64,000 nucleotides of DNA from Annona cherimola (taxonomy: Eukaryota; Streptophyta; Magnoliopsida; Magnoliales; Annonaceae), in assembly GCA_030490835.1 (NCBI GenBank), contig CM059971.1, positions 122,978,564 through 123,042,563 on the forward strand. Reading direction: 5' to 3'. The translations under genes and the position numbers were made by a program. Positions within the stretch are counted from its first letter, which is position 1; every line of letters begins with the position of its first letter. Under the pieces are notes generated by a model. It did not search any database, was not told the DNA's origin, and saw nothing but the letters and a program-made list of their open reading frames with translations. Of the stretch, positions 11,901-23,629 are shown piece by piece.

Positions 11901-14826
11901 AATTAACCAACAAAAGAAATCATCCTTACTTTTGATACGTATATGGCATTAGTTGCAATGGTTACACGACCGGATGTCAGGGGAGCCATGAAAGCAGCAA
12001 ATCTCTGAAATGCAAGGACACACACTGTGCTGTTTATGAGGAAATCCAATTGGAAAGGAAGAACATGGCAAAAGGTCTTCTTTCTCATGAATATTGCTCT
12101 GGAGTCTGGAGAGCAAATGACGGAATTAAATGTATTCAAAGAACAAGGCAAACTTCAAAACCTGATCTGGATCTTTTATTGCACTAAGATATTGGCCATC
12201 TGGAGACACATCAGCAACAGAATTCAATAAGTTCTCTCGAGGGATCCGGACGTTGTCAAACCTGAAAAAGAATGAAGACAAAACCTTGTCACTCTAACCA
12301 TTTTTTAAAGTCTAGAACATTTTTCGTATGAATAAGCCGAAAAGCTTAATGACATGAAACACTTCTTACCAGAGACGGCCATTATCAACTCCATTCAAGC
12401 CAATTTTATGGCCACAATCAGCTATACGGATGTTTGGGCATATATTTCCATCTGCATCTCTGATCTGGACTACAAATGCATGAACCCCTTGATTGCTTCC
12501 ATTTATGAGCAGCTGGGAGAAAACCACAGTGTGTGTAGCATGCTGCAAAAGATTACCAAAAGATTATGTAGGCTTAGTTAAAAAGTGCATAGCAGTACAT
12601 AAAAATAGCCCGAATCACAAATGAATATAATATCAAGATGCCTAGTTCATTGATACCATGAGGCTAAGCAAATCTATATCAAGATGTCTGGTTCTTGTAG
12701 TGCAAGCATTTCTTCTAAGAAAAGGAGTCTTCAAAACACTTACGTTTGCTGCTCCCCCAATCCAATACTTCTGAGCGGATTCACATGGAGTGTTTAAAAT
12801 AAATTCTCCAGTGTTTGAGTCATATGTGGTGACTGTTTCAATTCCGCGAACCTGATTTGTCCACAAATTAACATTAGCACATAACATGATGGATTGAATA
12901 ATGGAGGTCTTACTGTGTCCACTTACATCACTCCCATGCCCCAACTCAGTCATTGAAAAGCAACCTTTGACTCGGTAGTTTTCAGTATCTCTCAACCATT
13001 TGTCATGATGACGTTTTGTGCCAAAAAATTGGATTGCACCACCCCTGTGATTTAAAAACACCAGCTTCAATATGCTAGCACTCTATTACTTCTAGGTAAT
13101 CTAGGCGTTGCATAAGACAACCAAAAACAACATATTAATCACTTCAAGCCAAAACTCGACCAAACTTAGGCCTTCTTTAGATTAGTTTATAGGGAAGCAT
13201 CTCCATGGTTGATGGGCCCTCCTGCTATGCAGCTATGTAATAGTCACCGTGCTTTTCAGAAGTTCCGAATTAAAAATTATATGATTTGAGCTTCCGGTAA
13301 AAAGCTATTTTAAGCATTCTTTCTTAACCTTATTGGAAAGTAAACTTTAAAGCTTTTTAAGGTGCAGGAATTCAATTTCCAAGAAGTAGGACTGCAATCT
13401 TCCTTGTTCTACTCTTCTTCCACAGTTCGAACGAAACATTCAATAGCTTGGGATTCTTGTCCAAAAGATTATTTGACAAAATAAGAATCTCGAGGAAAAA
13501 GAGCCATCTGAATACCACAACTGCCTGCCTGACCAGTTCCAAGTGGATAGCCCAGGGAACAGATTCCCTCCATCCGTTTTGTTTTTACCCATCGGATCAT
13601 CACACCAGATTAATCTCAGAACTAAAAGGTAAATGGACAAGCGTACTAATGTTTTGGCCGAAAACGTATAATTTTGGGGGTGATTGGGCGTAAAGAGTTT
13701 TGTGATCGTTTTATCTGTTATATCCTCTCCCCCCAAAACAAAACAAAAAAAAAAAAAGTTAAAAAGTAAAAAGAAAAAGAAAAAGAAGCGGGGTATTTTT
13801 TCTTCTCGCATCAGTTCCGCCTGTTCCTCCTCTTTATCTTAAACAAAACTTTCTCGAGGAGACGTGAGGAGAAAACAACCACTATGGACGGAGACTTCTG
13901 CTATTTTGATGGGTATGAAGTGGCAGAAAGATCAGGTTTTTCACGAGGCAGAGAATGAAAGTGACTCAATGATCACCATCAACTGGTTTACGGGGACCGA
14001 GTACACCCTCTCAAACCTGTGCTTCTCGATTGGTGAGATAAAAGAGTCATGAAGTGTGTTTTGATAGAGTTATTTACTCTCATCTTCTCAGAAGCGGAGC
14101 CTAAACTGCTCATATGCTAGCAAAATGTGCGGTTTCCATTTTCGATGTAGAGCAGGTGTGGTGGGGTTGTACAGTTGAAACCTTGTGTAAGGACATTCTT
14201 CAGGTTGAATGAAAGGGTGATTCCCCTCCCTCTTCCCTCCGCTACTGCTGCTGGTAGTATGGAGTGGGGAGGGGTCTCGTGTCACAAAATTTTCTAAAAA
14301 AAAGAAAAAGAAAACTCTCACGAACTTTGGAAAGAATAAAAGAATTATACCATAGAAGGAAGTGCACGCCAATCTTGATGGCAAGGGAGTGATCATAGCT
14401 CCCAATACTGTCCAACAACGCCAGCTTCCTCAACTCCGAGTCAGGCCCCTGCCCCGTCAACCAACCATCGAACACCCCGCGTTCAGACAGGTACTTGATC
14501 CGCCTCATCGTCATCTCCCTCTGCTGCTCCATCGACTGGTTGTAATCCGGCAGGACGAAAGTCCTCCCGCCGGAATTCTTAGGGCAGAACAGCTTGCTCT
14601 GCACCATCAGCCCAAACAGCCAGTCGCGATCGGCAAGATTGTGGCCGTCCATCAGACGGCGGAATTCGAGGACGTCGAACGGGGGCGGCGCTGCTGAAAC
14701 TTCAGGAGGCGAATACTGCAAGCACATGGACGGCTCAAGGGATGGAATATGGGAAGGAGATGGATGCTGGCTGAGGTGTCTGTTCAGCACTGCAGTCCGC
14801 CGCGAGATCTGTTCAGACGGTGCCAT
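8974..14826 (-). CDS. ACX3: Peroxisomal acyl-CoA oxidase, ACX3 type
   Basis: FAD enzyme of peroxisomal beta-oxidation that converts acyl-CoA to trans-2-enoyl-CoA and makes H2O2; the ACX3 class prefers medium chains. I rebuilt 13 exons, all keeping frame: 14351-14826, 12927-13044, 12744-12851, 12370-12542, 12162-12261, 11930-12004, 11705-11835, 10291-10426, 10090-10209, 9868-10014, 9677-9781, 9492-9593 and 8974-9225. These give 2043 nt and 680 aa, close to the 675 aa of Arabidopsis ACX3, with matching segments from end to end. The N-terminus has a PTS2-like nonapeptide, [21 protein letters not shown] (about 187-198) is the acyl-CoA oxidase/dehydrogenase signature. [10 protein letters not shown] from residue 440 holds the expected catalytic Glu. 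Intron 8 uses a GC donor. Intron 1 is 1.3 kb. Intron 7 carries a MITE. The start is the first Met before the PTS2. Confidence 0.95.
10210..10290 (-). other. GC-AG intron in ACX3
   Basis: Intron 8 begins CAG|GCGAGA (GC at 10289-10290) and ends ATCAG at 10210. The exons it joins encode ...HNMRTLQ and ECREACGG, exactly as in the Arabidopsis protein. The nearest GT downstream (GTAAAGC) would add 13 nt and break the frame. The donor is therefore GC, a known minor class of U2 intron. Confidence 0.8.
11265..11545 (+). mobile_element. Tourist-like MITE, copy 5, in ACX3 intron 7
   Basis: A well-preserved 281-bp copy with gggtgtgtttggg and ccaaacacaccc ends, flanked by TTT on both sides (11262-11264 and 11546-11548). 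It lies wholly inside intron 7 (10427-11704), clear of the splice sites. Confidence 0.9.
13045..14350 (-). other. Intron 1 of ACX3
   Basis: A 1306-bp intron bounded by CTATG|GTATAA and ATCACAG|GGGTGG. It contains frames (13440-13811, 13864-14052, part of 14088-14405) that have no recognisable product and cross long A or T runs. Confidence 0.8.
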
Positions 14827-15277
14827 GACTGATGGAGATCGAAAGAAAGAGAGACGGAGAGGTTTCCGGTGTATTTCCCCGGCGGCCGTGTGGACGATCT
14901 GATTTGGCGTCGGCAGGCAACGGGAATGACGATTGGTATCGGCCGCCGTGAGACCGACCGTAGCTTTTATTATGGTTTGTTTAAGCTAACGTTTGACCTT
15001 TGGTTGTTATTGACACCATTTCAACGGAGAACGTGGATTTTTTTTTATTTATTTTTTTTTAAAAAAAGAGAACGGCTTCGGTTGGAACGGGGCTTGAGAG
15101 CAAAGTAACGCACGCCTGACTGGCTAACCTCGGACCCCTTCGAAATAAAAAAATCTTATCCATTCCATAGATTCTACAACTTTTTTATTTAGAAAATATA
15201 TGGACGCTGTAAACCAGGAAGCAACAGCCTTATAAGCCCAGTATTTTTATATATTTTTTTAGCATATATGTATTTAA
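14827..15277. other. 5' flank of ACX3
   Basis: The first 150 bp are GC-rich and, on the gene strand, pyrimidine-rich (CTCTCC, TCTTTC), like a plant 5' leader. A CCATAATAAAAGC TATA-like stretch lies near 14966-14978 on the minus strand, and a TTTGACC W-box-like site near 14992 on the plus strand. Beyond about 15,130 there is no recognisable feature. Confidence 0.4.
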
Positions 15278-15301
15278 GGTGTATTTGAGAAGTAATAAAA
15301 T

Positions 15302-16024
15302 AATGGGCGGGAATCACGGTAGGTTATACCCTGTCAGAATTTGCTTAACTCTAACCGTACTTTTTAAAAATTTTCTTTAACATTATTTTGATAGCGGGTC
15401 AGGACAAAATCTGTTTGACTCTTAATTTTTTAAAAATAATTCTCATGATAAACTTAGGGTTAGTATTAGACCAGTTTGGGGCAGCAGGTCGGTAAAAAAT
15501 GCAAGTTAAATGAGATAATTTTAAGAATTATATACCTATCAAACATAAAAGATACATTTATGCCAAATTTAAATGTTATGTGCTTCAATATTTTACTAAT
15601 TATTAAAAAATATATTATTGGTAAAACAAACCATAAGAAAATATAGTATAACTTTATTAAAATAAATTAATATACAGTTATACTTAAGAGTTATATGTAT
15701 ATGTGTAAATTTCTCTTATTAATTCTTATATTGTTTTCTTGATAAATTAATTCTTCTATTATTGATATAGTTAATTATAAAAAAAGTGAAAATTTTGAAA
15801 GAAAATAATGATAAGATTTAAATATAAGCTTATAATTTTTAGTAAATTAATATATGCAGGGCAGATTGGGATATGATCGACCCATCTCAACCCTATTTTT
15901 GAATTCGAGTCAAAATTTTTTACTCATTCCTATACTGGGTAAAAAAAATATTAATTTTACTCGGTCAAAAAAGGCTCGAGTTAGGTGTAGGTCAGAGGTC
16001 AACCTGCCTCAATTCCCACCCCTA
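15302..16024. mobile_element. hAT-like element with 8-bp target duplication, inside the MITE
   Basis: 723 bp. The left end aatgggcgggaatcacggta is matched by the inverted right end taggggtgggaattgaggca. It is flanked by the perfect 8-bp repeat AATAAAAT (15294-15301 and 16025-16032). No transposase. The open frame at 15854-16093 runs out of the element and is not a gene. Confidence 0.8.
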
Positions 16025-16642
16025 AATAAAATGTTCAGACAAAAAATATTTTTGTATAGAAATTTTGAAATAAAAGAAAATGATGTAAAATGAAAGGTAA
16101 CGAGGGAGATGATAATTGAAAATTGGTAATATATTTTATGGGCATTTTATACGAATTTGGTGGGTAATTAATTGAGTTTAATGTGAAATTTGGTTTAAAA
16201 TGTGGTTTTGCAACTTTTGGGTATTAAATATTAATTTCAAGTAATTTAAACAATTTTTATAATCTTTTGGCTTGAAATTACATTTTATTTGTTGCCATGA
16301 AATTAAATGGGCTTGAAATAATTTTTATAATAATAACCCACTAATGATTTTGGCGAATTAATGATTTAAATATTTTTGATGCATGAAAACAAATTACACC
16401 AAGTGGGCCCCACAAGATTACGTCCAACAGATCAAGACCGTCCATGCAATCTTGCATTCCAGCCGTCCACCCCATTTACGCCCACCAATTGCCCATTTAT
16501 ATGGACCCCACAAGCTAGCATTCATATAATGCTATGGACCCCACACAAGTGCATTCACGTGAGCACAAAAATTCAGCAGCCCATTTTTCCACCATCAATT
16601 CCAGTGGACCCCAACAGCAACAATGCATTTATCCAGCTGCCC

Positions 16643-18322
16643 TGTGAGGACCATGTATTTTATTTTATTTTTATTATTATAACTCTTTTCTATTTATGAG
16701 GTAACTTATGAACATGCTAGTAGGAATTTATAATGTTAATGGATACATAACATATGTGGACACGACATCTAGGGGATGTATATTGCATATGTGCATGTAT
16801 TATGATCTTAGCACATTGAGTATAAATTTAAAGGTATATGATTAGCGTTCCATTGTTGAGTACTATGTCTATTGTATTCCTCACAGAGTAGGTACGGGGG
16901 TTCAGGAAATTACTAATTGCAATTAGACCCGATTCATGCTTCAACTCGACCCGACCCCGATGGGGGTTCAGTAATAAGGGAAGCCCGCGCTCTAGGGTTT
17001 ATTGTCATCCCGCACCCCGCTATCTTTCCCTCTTATTCTCTTCCCGTTCTCTGCTTCCTTTCTTCTTTTCCTATCATTCAGTTCGGTCTAGCCAAAAATT
17101 CCTTCAAGAAAGCTCTACCGACTACTTTGAAGATCGTCGACTCCAATCGAGGAAGCTCCGAATCTCTGCGATCCAAGTTAGGGTTACTATTTTTGGGAGA
17201 AATTACGATCCAGGTAAGTAGATGTCGCCTCTTCTTAATTTAGTGATGTGGAACTGGTGGGAGTGTGTAGCGTCAAATAATTTCGTAGTATGGGGCGTAG
17301 GGTTCGTGATAGTTAGGGTCAGTAAGGTTCATGGGGAATTTGCTATGAATGTGCGATTTCTATGAAGTAAAAGATTCGTTAACAGTTTATATATTGTTAA
17401 ATGTGATGTTAATCAATTCAGCTCAAACGAGAGTATGAATTGAGGGTTCCCTTATTTTGCGCCTATCATGTGTTTGGTAAAATGCTTGTATGACAGTTTT
17501 GTGTGTTGAATTTAAAGTAAACCTTGCCGATGTTGTATGTGTAGTATGTGGCTTTTATCCTTGTCTATTGTGTATAATGTGTTGTTTAAAATGATTGGTT
17601 GTAAAGGGTTGTTTATGGCCCTGATTGACATGAGGAGAGGGTTGTTCATGGCCCTTGATAGACATGAGTAGAGGATTGTTCGTGTTTTCTATTTATATGT
17701 GGTTTTATACATACGATCTTGGGAGTGGGTGTTTGGACTCATATGTCTTATCATGAACACAACACGTGCATTCAGAATTTACTTATTTCCGTTTTGTGCT
17801 AACCACTATCTACTTGCTGAGTCTATTTAGACTCATATTGTTTGTTATTTTGCCTTTAGATCACAGGCCGGGTGGGGATCTTCAAGATGGGACAAGTTGA
17901 AGATCACATCTGGGAGACCATAGCACAATATCTTTAATTTCGGTTCTTTTAAAATTTGTGCTCTTTTGATATTTGTATATGTAGACGATTATTGAGACGG
18001 ATTTACTTTGACAAACATATTGTATTTGGTATTTCGGATTGGATTATAATCTTTGTGGATGCACATATGCATAATCATTAGGTTTGCTTGATGTGTATGG
18101 GTAACATTCAATGATTTTCCTTCTATATGATTGTCCTTATTATATGAAGATGCAAGTATATAAATATAGGATTGAATGTTATAAATTGAAATTTTTATGA
18201 ATATCAGGTCATGTATTTCATATTACCCCTTGTATATTATGGGGAGATGCTGTCGAATTTTTCTTAGGTTGTGTAGTACCCATTGACTAGTTGTTGAGTA
18301 TTTCTATGAATGGGGCGTTACA
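16643..18322 (+). mobile_element. Solo LTR B, nested in LTR A
   Basis: A 1680-bp insertion beginning TGTGAGGACC and ending GGGGCGTTACA, flanked by the 5-bp repeat TGCCC (16638-16642 and 18323-18327). Removing it rejoins the U3 of LTR A cleanly. Inside are a leader-like GC-richer stretch with CTAGGGTTT at 16981-17215 and a ctacttgctgagtc/ggactcat motif block before the 3' part, as in Ty3/Gypsy LTRs. No coding region: the frame at 16917-17243 is not a recognised product. Confidence 0.85.
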
Positions 18323-18657
18323 TGCCCATTATTTAAATGCCCACACCGTCCATACCCACTGAATGCAGCACTATTCATTTAAGAATTCAGCAGCTCATTC
18401 ATGCATTGGACCCCACAAGCTAGCAATGTACGTGAGCATTTAAATCCAGCAACACATTTATATTGCAAGGACCCACCAGAAAATCCATCCACACATTCAC
18501 GTGATCTGTATCAATCAATTACAACATTGCCATTCACGTGAACAACATTCATGTTGTGGACCCCATGCCCATTTATCATGCAAAATTCAGCAACATCCAT
18601 TGCCATTCACATGAGCAACCATTCATGCTATGGACCCCACATAACTAGATGGACGAC

Positions 18658-18664
18658 TATAAAA
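18658..18664 (+). promoter_or_regulatory. TATA box of LTR A
   Basis: TATAAAA in the context gacgactataaaaggagaa, followed about 30 bp on by an A/G-rich transcribed-type leader. Typical of the U3/R border of plant LTRs. Confidence 0.6.
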
Positions 18665-19970
18665 GGAGAATTGGTCAGGCAGCAAATGTTCGTTTCGGAG
18701 CAAAAAAAAAAATACAACGGGCAGAAAATTCCGACGAGCAGCAGATAGAAAATTCACAGCAAAATTTTGAGAGAGAAAAATTAGAGAAAAAAAAGAGAGA
18801 GCAAGGAGGAGGAGAGCACGAGAAAAAGGCGGACTAGCGAGTTGCGTGGAGCGGCTGACATACTATCGGGGCTTCAAACCAATAAGCTTTTCTATCTTTT
18901 CCCTTTTTAATTTTAATTATCTTATTTAAGATGGATTTTAATTTTAATTTTATTTTGGACTTAAACATGCTCGACTAAGTTCTAAATCTAGGGTTTAGGA
19001 TGTAGCATGTGTACAATGTAGCGGGGTGTGGATTTTTTAATTTATTTATGATGGATATTGTTGTTAATTTAATATCATGTGATTTTTATGCTTGCTTTGT
19101 ATATGGGCCCGTACTTTGGCATGATTCCATATATTAGGTGATGGAACCGAGAGGTGGAAACCTAATATATGATAATCAATATATTAAACCTGAAAATTTA
19201 AGACCATGAGAATAGGCATGATAACCTTGAGAAATTTTATGAACAAACCACAGAACTTAATGGATTCTAATTAACTTAATCCCATGAAAATAAGTGGTTA
19301 AGAAAATTAAGGTACGCCTTGTAGGTTTCGAGAGAAGGTGCGATGATAAATTAGGATTTATTCTCCTTTAATAAATAATATCCAGATTAAATTATTATAC
19401 CACTACTCGTTGCAAAAGACGCATGTGAAATCCTAGACCCTAGGTACTCGCACTCTCGTTTTCTCTACTCGTTCTAATTTGCATTTTTCTCTTCCCATTT
19501 TGTTTATTTCCTTTCCCTTTTATTTACTATATTTTCTTTCCATTTTTCTATTTTATTTGTTATATTCTCTCTATATCCAACATGAAAGCGTTTAAAAGCA
19601 AAACTTATAGTCCCAAATTCCCTGTGGATCAATAATTTATATACTACAATCTACGACACATGCACTTGCGGTGAGATTGCGAACAGGAGAATAAAGAGAA
19701 TAATGTTAAAATAATAAATTAGTTATATATGTGTACAATGATTGAAAAGTAAAGTAGTTATATAGGAAAATATGAAAAAATAACGTAAAACGATATGGAT
19801 AATGATGAAAAGTAAAAAGAATAACGTAAACATAAATAAGTTAGTTATACAAATAATTGTGTAGAAATGATGGTAAAGTAAGGTAGTTGTATAGGAACAT
19901 ATGAAGAAATAATTAAAAAATATGGTAATTATAAATAGTGAAAAGTTTTAAATCGAGAAGTGTTGGATTG

Positions 19971-20549
19971 AAAACTTACAGGTGTGAACAAACAAACTTG
20001 TACTCTGTATACTAAATTTTATTATTTTTATTCTTAGGTATATTTTTGTAAATTTTAAAAATTAAAAGTTTTTATCATTTTCCACATGGGAGAATAAATA
20101 TATTAAATTGTTTAATTTTAATTATTAATATTAGATTACCTTCCTTTTATTTAAGTTGCATGTACACGCACATGTGCAACGGCCAGCTCATATTGACCGT
20201 CAGCTATACACACGTGCATGTTTGAAATTATATAAAATTCTTAAATTGAATATGTATAATTTCTCAACTATTTTAATATAATTTCTCAATTATTTTAATA
20301 CAATTTCTCAATTATTTTAAGATAATTTTTCAATTGTCAAGAAAGCTTCTTTAATTTTGAAAGAAATTTTACTGTTTAAGAATCTTATATGGTTTGAAAT
20401 AGTAAGGTCGGATCATTGATCCTTTTAGCCTCGTGAGATGGGCAAATGTTGGCGCACGACAAATCCCGTGGATATGGCCGTTGGAGAGTCGTGGTGCTCG
20501 TGAACATCGACGCATCTTGGTAAAGGGAAGCCGCATTTTGCTTTAGTTA
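19971..20549. other. Spacer, nothing recognised
   Basis: AT-rich with a short degenerate tandem tract at about 20,255-20,325 (aatttctcaattattttaat repeated three to four times). A GC-richer stretch at 20,420-20,540 has no recognisable content. Confidence 0.45.
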
Positions 20550-20729
20550 GGCTATGTTTGCCCTTGTTGCTTTCAACAAAAGCCCAAATTTTGATAAGTG
20601 TTCGGTGATGTTAGTTAAGAAATGCTTCTTCTAATGGCTTTGTGTTTGGCTAAAATATTAAAAGTGCTTTTAAATATATAAAATTATTAAAAAAGACATA
20701 GGGAAGTAATTTTAAAATGAAAAATAATT

Positions 20730-21052
20730 CTGTTAGCTCAGTTTAAGCAAATGTTTCACTTATTTTACCTTTAAAAACTATTTACAATATTTTTTTACTT
20801 GTTTCATATATTTGTTTATCTAAGTGTATTTAGCATATAAACCAAGTTTTATCATTTTTTATATGTGTATATATTTTTAAAAATATACACGCATAACTTT
20901 CAAAATATACACACATAGCCAAATATGGTAAAACTTAGTTTATATGTTAAATACACTTATATAAACAAGTGTAGGAAGAAAAAACAAAAAATATTATAAA
21001 TAAATTTTTTGATGTAGGTTAAGTGAGACATTTGCTTAGTCTGAACTAACAG
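20730..21052. mobile_element. Fold-back MITE in the left palindrome arm
   Basis: Ends CTGTTAGCTCAGTTTAAGC and the inverse of GCTTAGTCTGAACTAACAG. The whole element folds on itself (taagtgtatttagcatataa against ttatatgttaaatacactta). 323 bp. The other palindrome arm lacks it and serves as an empty-site comparison. Confidence 0.75.
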
Positions 21053-21823
21053 GATCACTTCTCTTTTAAGATTGAGCTATTCAATAATAAAAATTTTATT
21101 GTGCATTATTAATTACACATGAAGTAATTATATTTTAAAAATAAATTTTTAGTATTAAAATGAGGAAAAGATTATTGTAAAATAAATATATGATCTTTAT
21201 GAAAAGTATTTAAAATCATACCATGAATTTAAAATTATTACAAAAATCTCATGCCAAAATTTGTGTTTCTTTTATGAAAAGAATTTAAGATCATCAAATA
21301 AATTTAAAATTATTATAAAAATTTCATGCCGAAGTTTATGTATTTCTTTTACTTTTCTGGGTTGTCTTTTAATTATAAGGTTTCATGGGTATTTTTGTCT
21401 TTTTAACTGTCAACATGCACAATTGGCTTATGTGATTTGCATAAGCTTCAGATTTGTGCTTCTTTCCGATCATAATTTCCTACGCAAATCCAGTAAGCTA
21501 ATTTAAAGTTTTTTGCCAAACAGCGTGTTCATCTGATGAAACTACTTTTCTATAGAAAAAGCACGATTGCAGGTAGCCTTTGGTCGAGCGTTTGTAACCT
21601 GCAATTGTGCTTTATTATTATTATTATTTCTTTCTTTGTGAAGAACAGTGTTGTCTGATGAAAATGGTGTTTGACACAAACTTTAAATTATCTTACCGAA
21701 TTTGTAGTCGTAGGAAATTACGATTGAAAAGAAGCACAAATCTGAAGCTTATGCAAATCGCATAAGCCAATCGTACATGTTGACAGTGAAAAGACAAAAA
21801 TACCAATGAAACCTTATAATTAA

Positions 21824-22093
21824 CGATGTGTTTGGGAATGAATAAAACTTTTGATGAATAGTTTTGGAGAGTAAAAGTTGTCAAATGATTTAATATGGCA
21901 GGGGTAATAATGAGAAGTAAAAAAGATAAAGTTAAAATAGATATGTTAGTTGTGTAGAAATGATTAAAAAGTAGGATAGTTGTATAGGAAAATGTGAAAA
22001 AAATAATTAAAAAATATGATAGTTGTAGAGAGTGAAAAGTTTTATATTGAAAAGTTTTAACTTGACATTTTCTACACATTGTCAAACACACCC
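21824..22093 (+). mobile_element. Tourist-like MITE, copy 6, in the right palindrome arm
   Basis: Flanked by TAA at 21821-21823 and 22094-22096. Ends tgtgtttgggaatg and gtcaaacacaccc. Confidence 0.85.
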
Positions 22094-22555
22094 TAAAAAA
22101 CAAAACCCAGAAATCTAAAAAAATGCATAAACTTTGGCATGAAATTTTTATAATGATCTTAAATTTATTTACAATCTTAAATACTTTCCATAAAAGAAAC
22201 ATAAACTTTTCATAAGATATTTTTAATGATTTCGCATGTATGGTAGAATTTTAAATACTTTTCATAAAGATCACAGATTTATGTTACAATCACCTCTTTT
22301 GCATTTTAATACCATAAAATTTATTTTTAAAATATAAATAGCTTGATTTTAAAATTACCTGCATATATCTATTTTGATAATCTTACATACTTATAATATT
22401 TGAACCAAACACAATGCTATTACTAGAAGCATTTCTTAACTGACATTGCCAAACACTTAATATTTTTTTGTTACAACACATTTTATAAATGTTCCATTTC
22501 TCGTTGGGCTTTTTTTAATAGCAAAAATTCATCACAAGGACAACTGAAACCTCAG

Positions 22556-22844
22556 GCTTGCTTGGAGAATGATAAAACTTTTGAATGAAAAGTTTTTGGT
22601 ATAAAAGTTTATAAATTGAGAGATACGATGCCATATAATAAATGATATAAAGAGGAGTAAAGAAAATAAAGTTAAAATAAATAAGTTAATTATATAAATA
22701 GTTGTATGGAAATGATTGAAAAGTAGGGTTCGTTGTGTAGGAAGTTGTGAAAAAATAATTAAAGATATGATAATTATGGATAGTAAAATGTTTTAGTTTA
22801 AAAAATTTTAATTTGAAAAGTTTTTATGTTTAACAAACATACCC
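22556..22844 (+). mobile_element. Tourist-like MITE, copy 7
   Basis: Diverged copy: gataaaacttttgaatgaaa near the start, acaaacatacccttag at the end. The left terminus is mutated, so that border is approximate. Confidence 0.65.
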
Positions 22845-23150
22845 TTAGTCTGATTTGAGCACGATCCACAAAAAAATTGAGAAAAATATTTTCAGTACTT
22901 AAAACGTGATGTTTAAAATCCCACCGATCGGGATTTGAACCTTGTTAGTTGGAACATGTGGCTGTTGCATCTTTATGGCTTTAACACGCCTGTTGACAAT
23001 GGGCGAATTGAAGGAAGAAAGACATGTAGGTGGTAGCGCATAGTGTTTGGATGAGCACAACGTTTTAAAGCTGGGCTCATAAAATTTCAAACTACTTTTT
23101 TTTTAAATTGCGCGCATGGATATTATGTACCTAAGTTTAAAATTAATTAA
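22845..23150. other. Spacer
   Basis: Contains a minus-strand frame (22899-23090) of no recognised product. Nothing else seen. Confidence 0.4.
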
Positions 23151-23262
23151 AGATGTGTTTGCGAAATCATAAAATTATATGAAAAGTTTTTAGCGTAGAA
23201 AATTTTGAATTAGAATAAAATGATATAATATAATATGAGTAATGATAAAGAATAAAGAAAAT
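23151..23262 (+). mobile_element. Truncated Tourist-like MITE
   Basis: Only the first 110 bp of the family (gatgtgtttgcgaaatcata ... gataaagaataaagaaaa). The 3' half is missing. Confidence 0.5.
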
Positions 23263-23369
23263 CTCTTATATATTAATTACTTTCTAGAGTTATTCTTTTA
23301 TAAAGCCCACCTCGTTAAAAACCTGTTCATCCTGACCCATCTTAATCATTGATAAAAGATAACTTTATT

Positions 23370-23620
23370 TTCTATTGAGCATAATTTATTTAGTAATAAA
23401 AATCCTATTATTTATCAATATTATTGTGGAAAACGTTGTCTACAAATATGTAAACTCAACATAATAACATAGTTTAATATCAAATATCTAAAATATCATT
23501 TCTATGTGACAAATTATTCTATAAAGTAATGACACATTCTAATTCATATGAGAATGAAATAAAGTATTTTTTATAATTTACAAGTGAATATATATATTTT
23601 TAAGCAAATATGACCTGTAA
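23370..23620. repeat. Fragment of long-TIR repeat family A
   Basis: Internal part of the family that dominates 53.76-61.96 kb (aaatatgtaaactcaacata, aaatatcatttctatgtgac). Both ends are lost. Confidence 0.5.
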
Positions 23621-23629
23621 CAATTAGGA

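Larger units (their letters stand above)
16110..19685 (+). mobile_element. Solo LTR A, interrupted by solo LTR B
   Basis: Starts TGATAATTG and ends GCGAACA, giving TG...CA termini, with the 5-bp direct repeat GGAGA at 16105-16109 and 19686-19690. Without the nested insertion it is about 1.9 kb. The U3-like part (16376-16642 plus 18323-18657) repeats gtggaccccacaag and attcacgtgagca motifs. A TATA box follows, then an A/G-rich leader. The 3' end has ccctgtggatc and gcacttgcgg, motifs often seen near the ends of plant LTRs. No gag or pol, so this is a solo LTR left by recombination. The orientation is that of the TATA box. Confidence 0.85.
15278..19970 (+). mobile_element. Tourist-like MITE split by a hAT-like element and a solo LTR
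   Basis: Only the outer ends and short middle pieces belong to the MITE: 15278-15301 (ggtgtatttgagaagtaata), 16025-16109 (gaaaatgatgtaaaatgaaa) and 19686-19970 (agagaataatgttaaaataa). Read in order they follow the MITE consensus. The right part also contains a second partial copy (from about 19790). The right end is degenerate, so that border is approximate. Confidence 0.7.
20550..22480. mobile_element. Large palindromic fold-back element, about 1.9 kb
   Basis: The left arm from about 20,550 to 21,530 is matched in inverted order by the right arm from about 22,480 back to 21,690. Examples: agttaagaaatgcttcttct at about 20,612 against agaagcatttcttaactgac at about 22,425; and the plus-strand frame at 21261-21506 encodes nearly the same peptide as the minus-strand frame at 21693-22202 apart from the MITE. 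The centre has a smaller inverted pair around gcacgattgcaggt and acctgcaattgtgc. Each arm has its own later insertion: a fold-back MITE at 20730-21052 and a Tourist-like MITE at 21824-22093. Outer borders are approximate. Confidence 0.75.

Noticed and set aside
13440..13811. 123-aa minus-strand frame in ACX3 intron 1
   Set aside because: Phe-run from a poly-A/T tract; lies inside an intron whose borders are fixed by protein alignment.
14362..14902. Plus-strand frames of 102-111 aa opposite ACX3 exon 1
   Set aside because: Antisense shadows of a well-supported exon.
16917..17243. 108-aa plus-strand frame
   Set aside because: Lies inside solo LTR B, in its leader-like part; no similarity to gag or any gene.
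21693..22202. 169-aa minus-strand frame
   Set aside because: It is made of a palindrome arm plus a MITE read in frame; the same peptide appears in the other arm. Not a gene.
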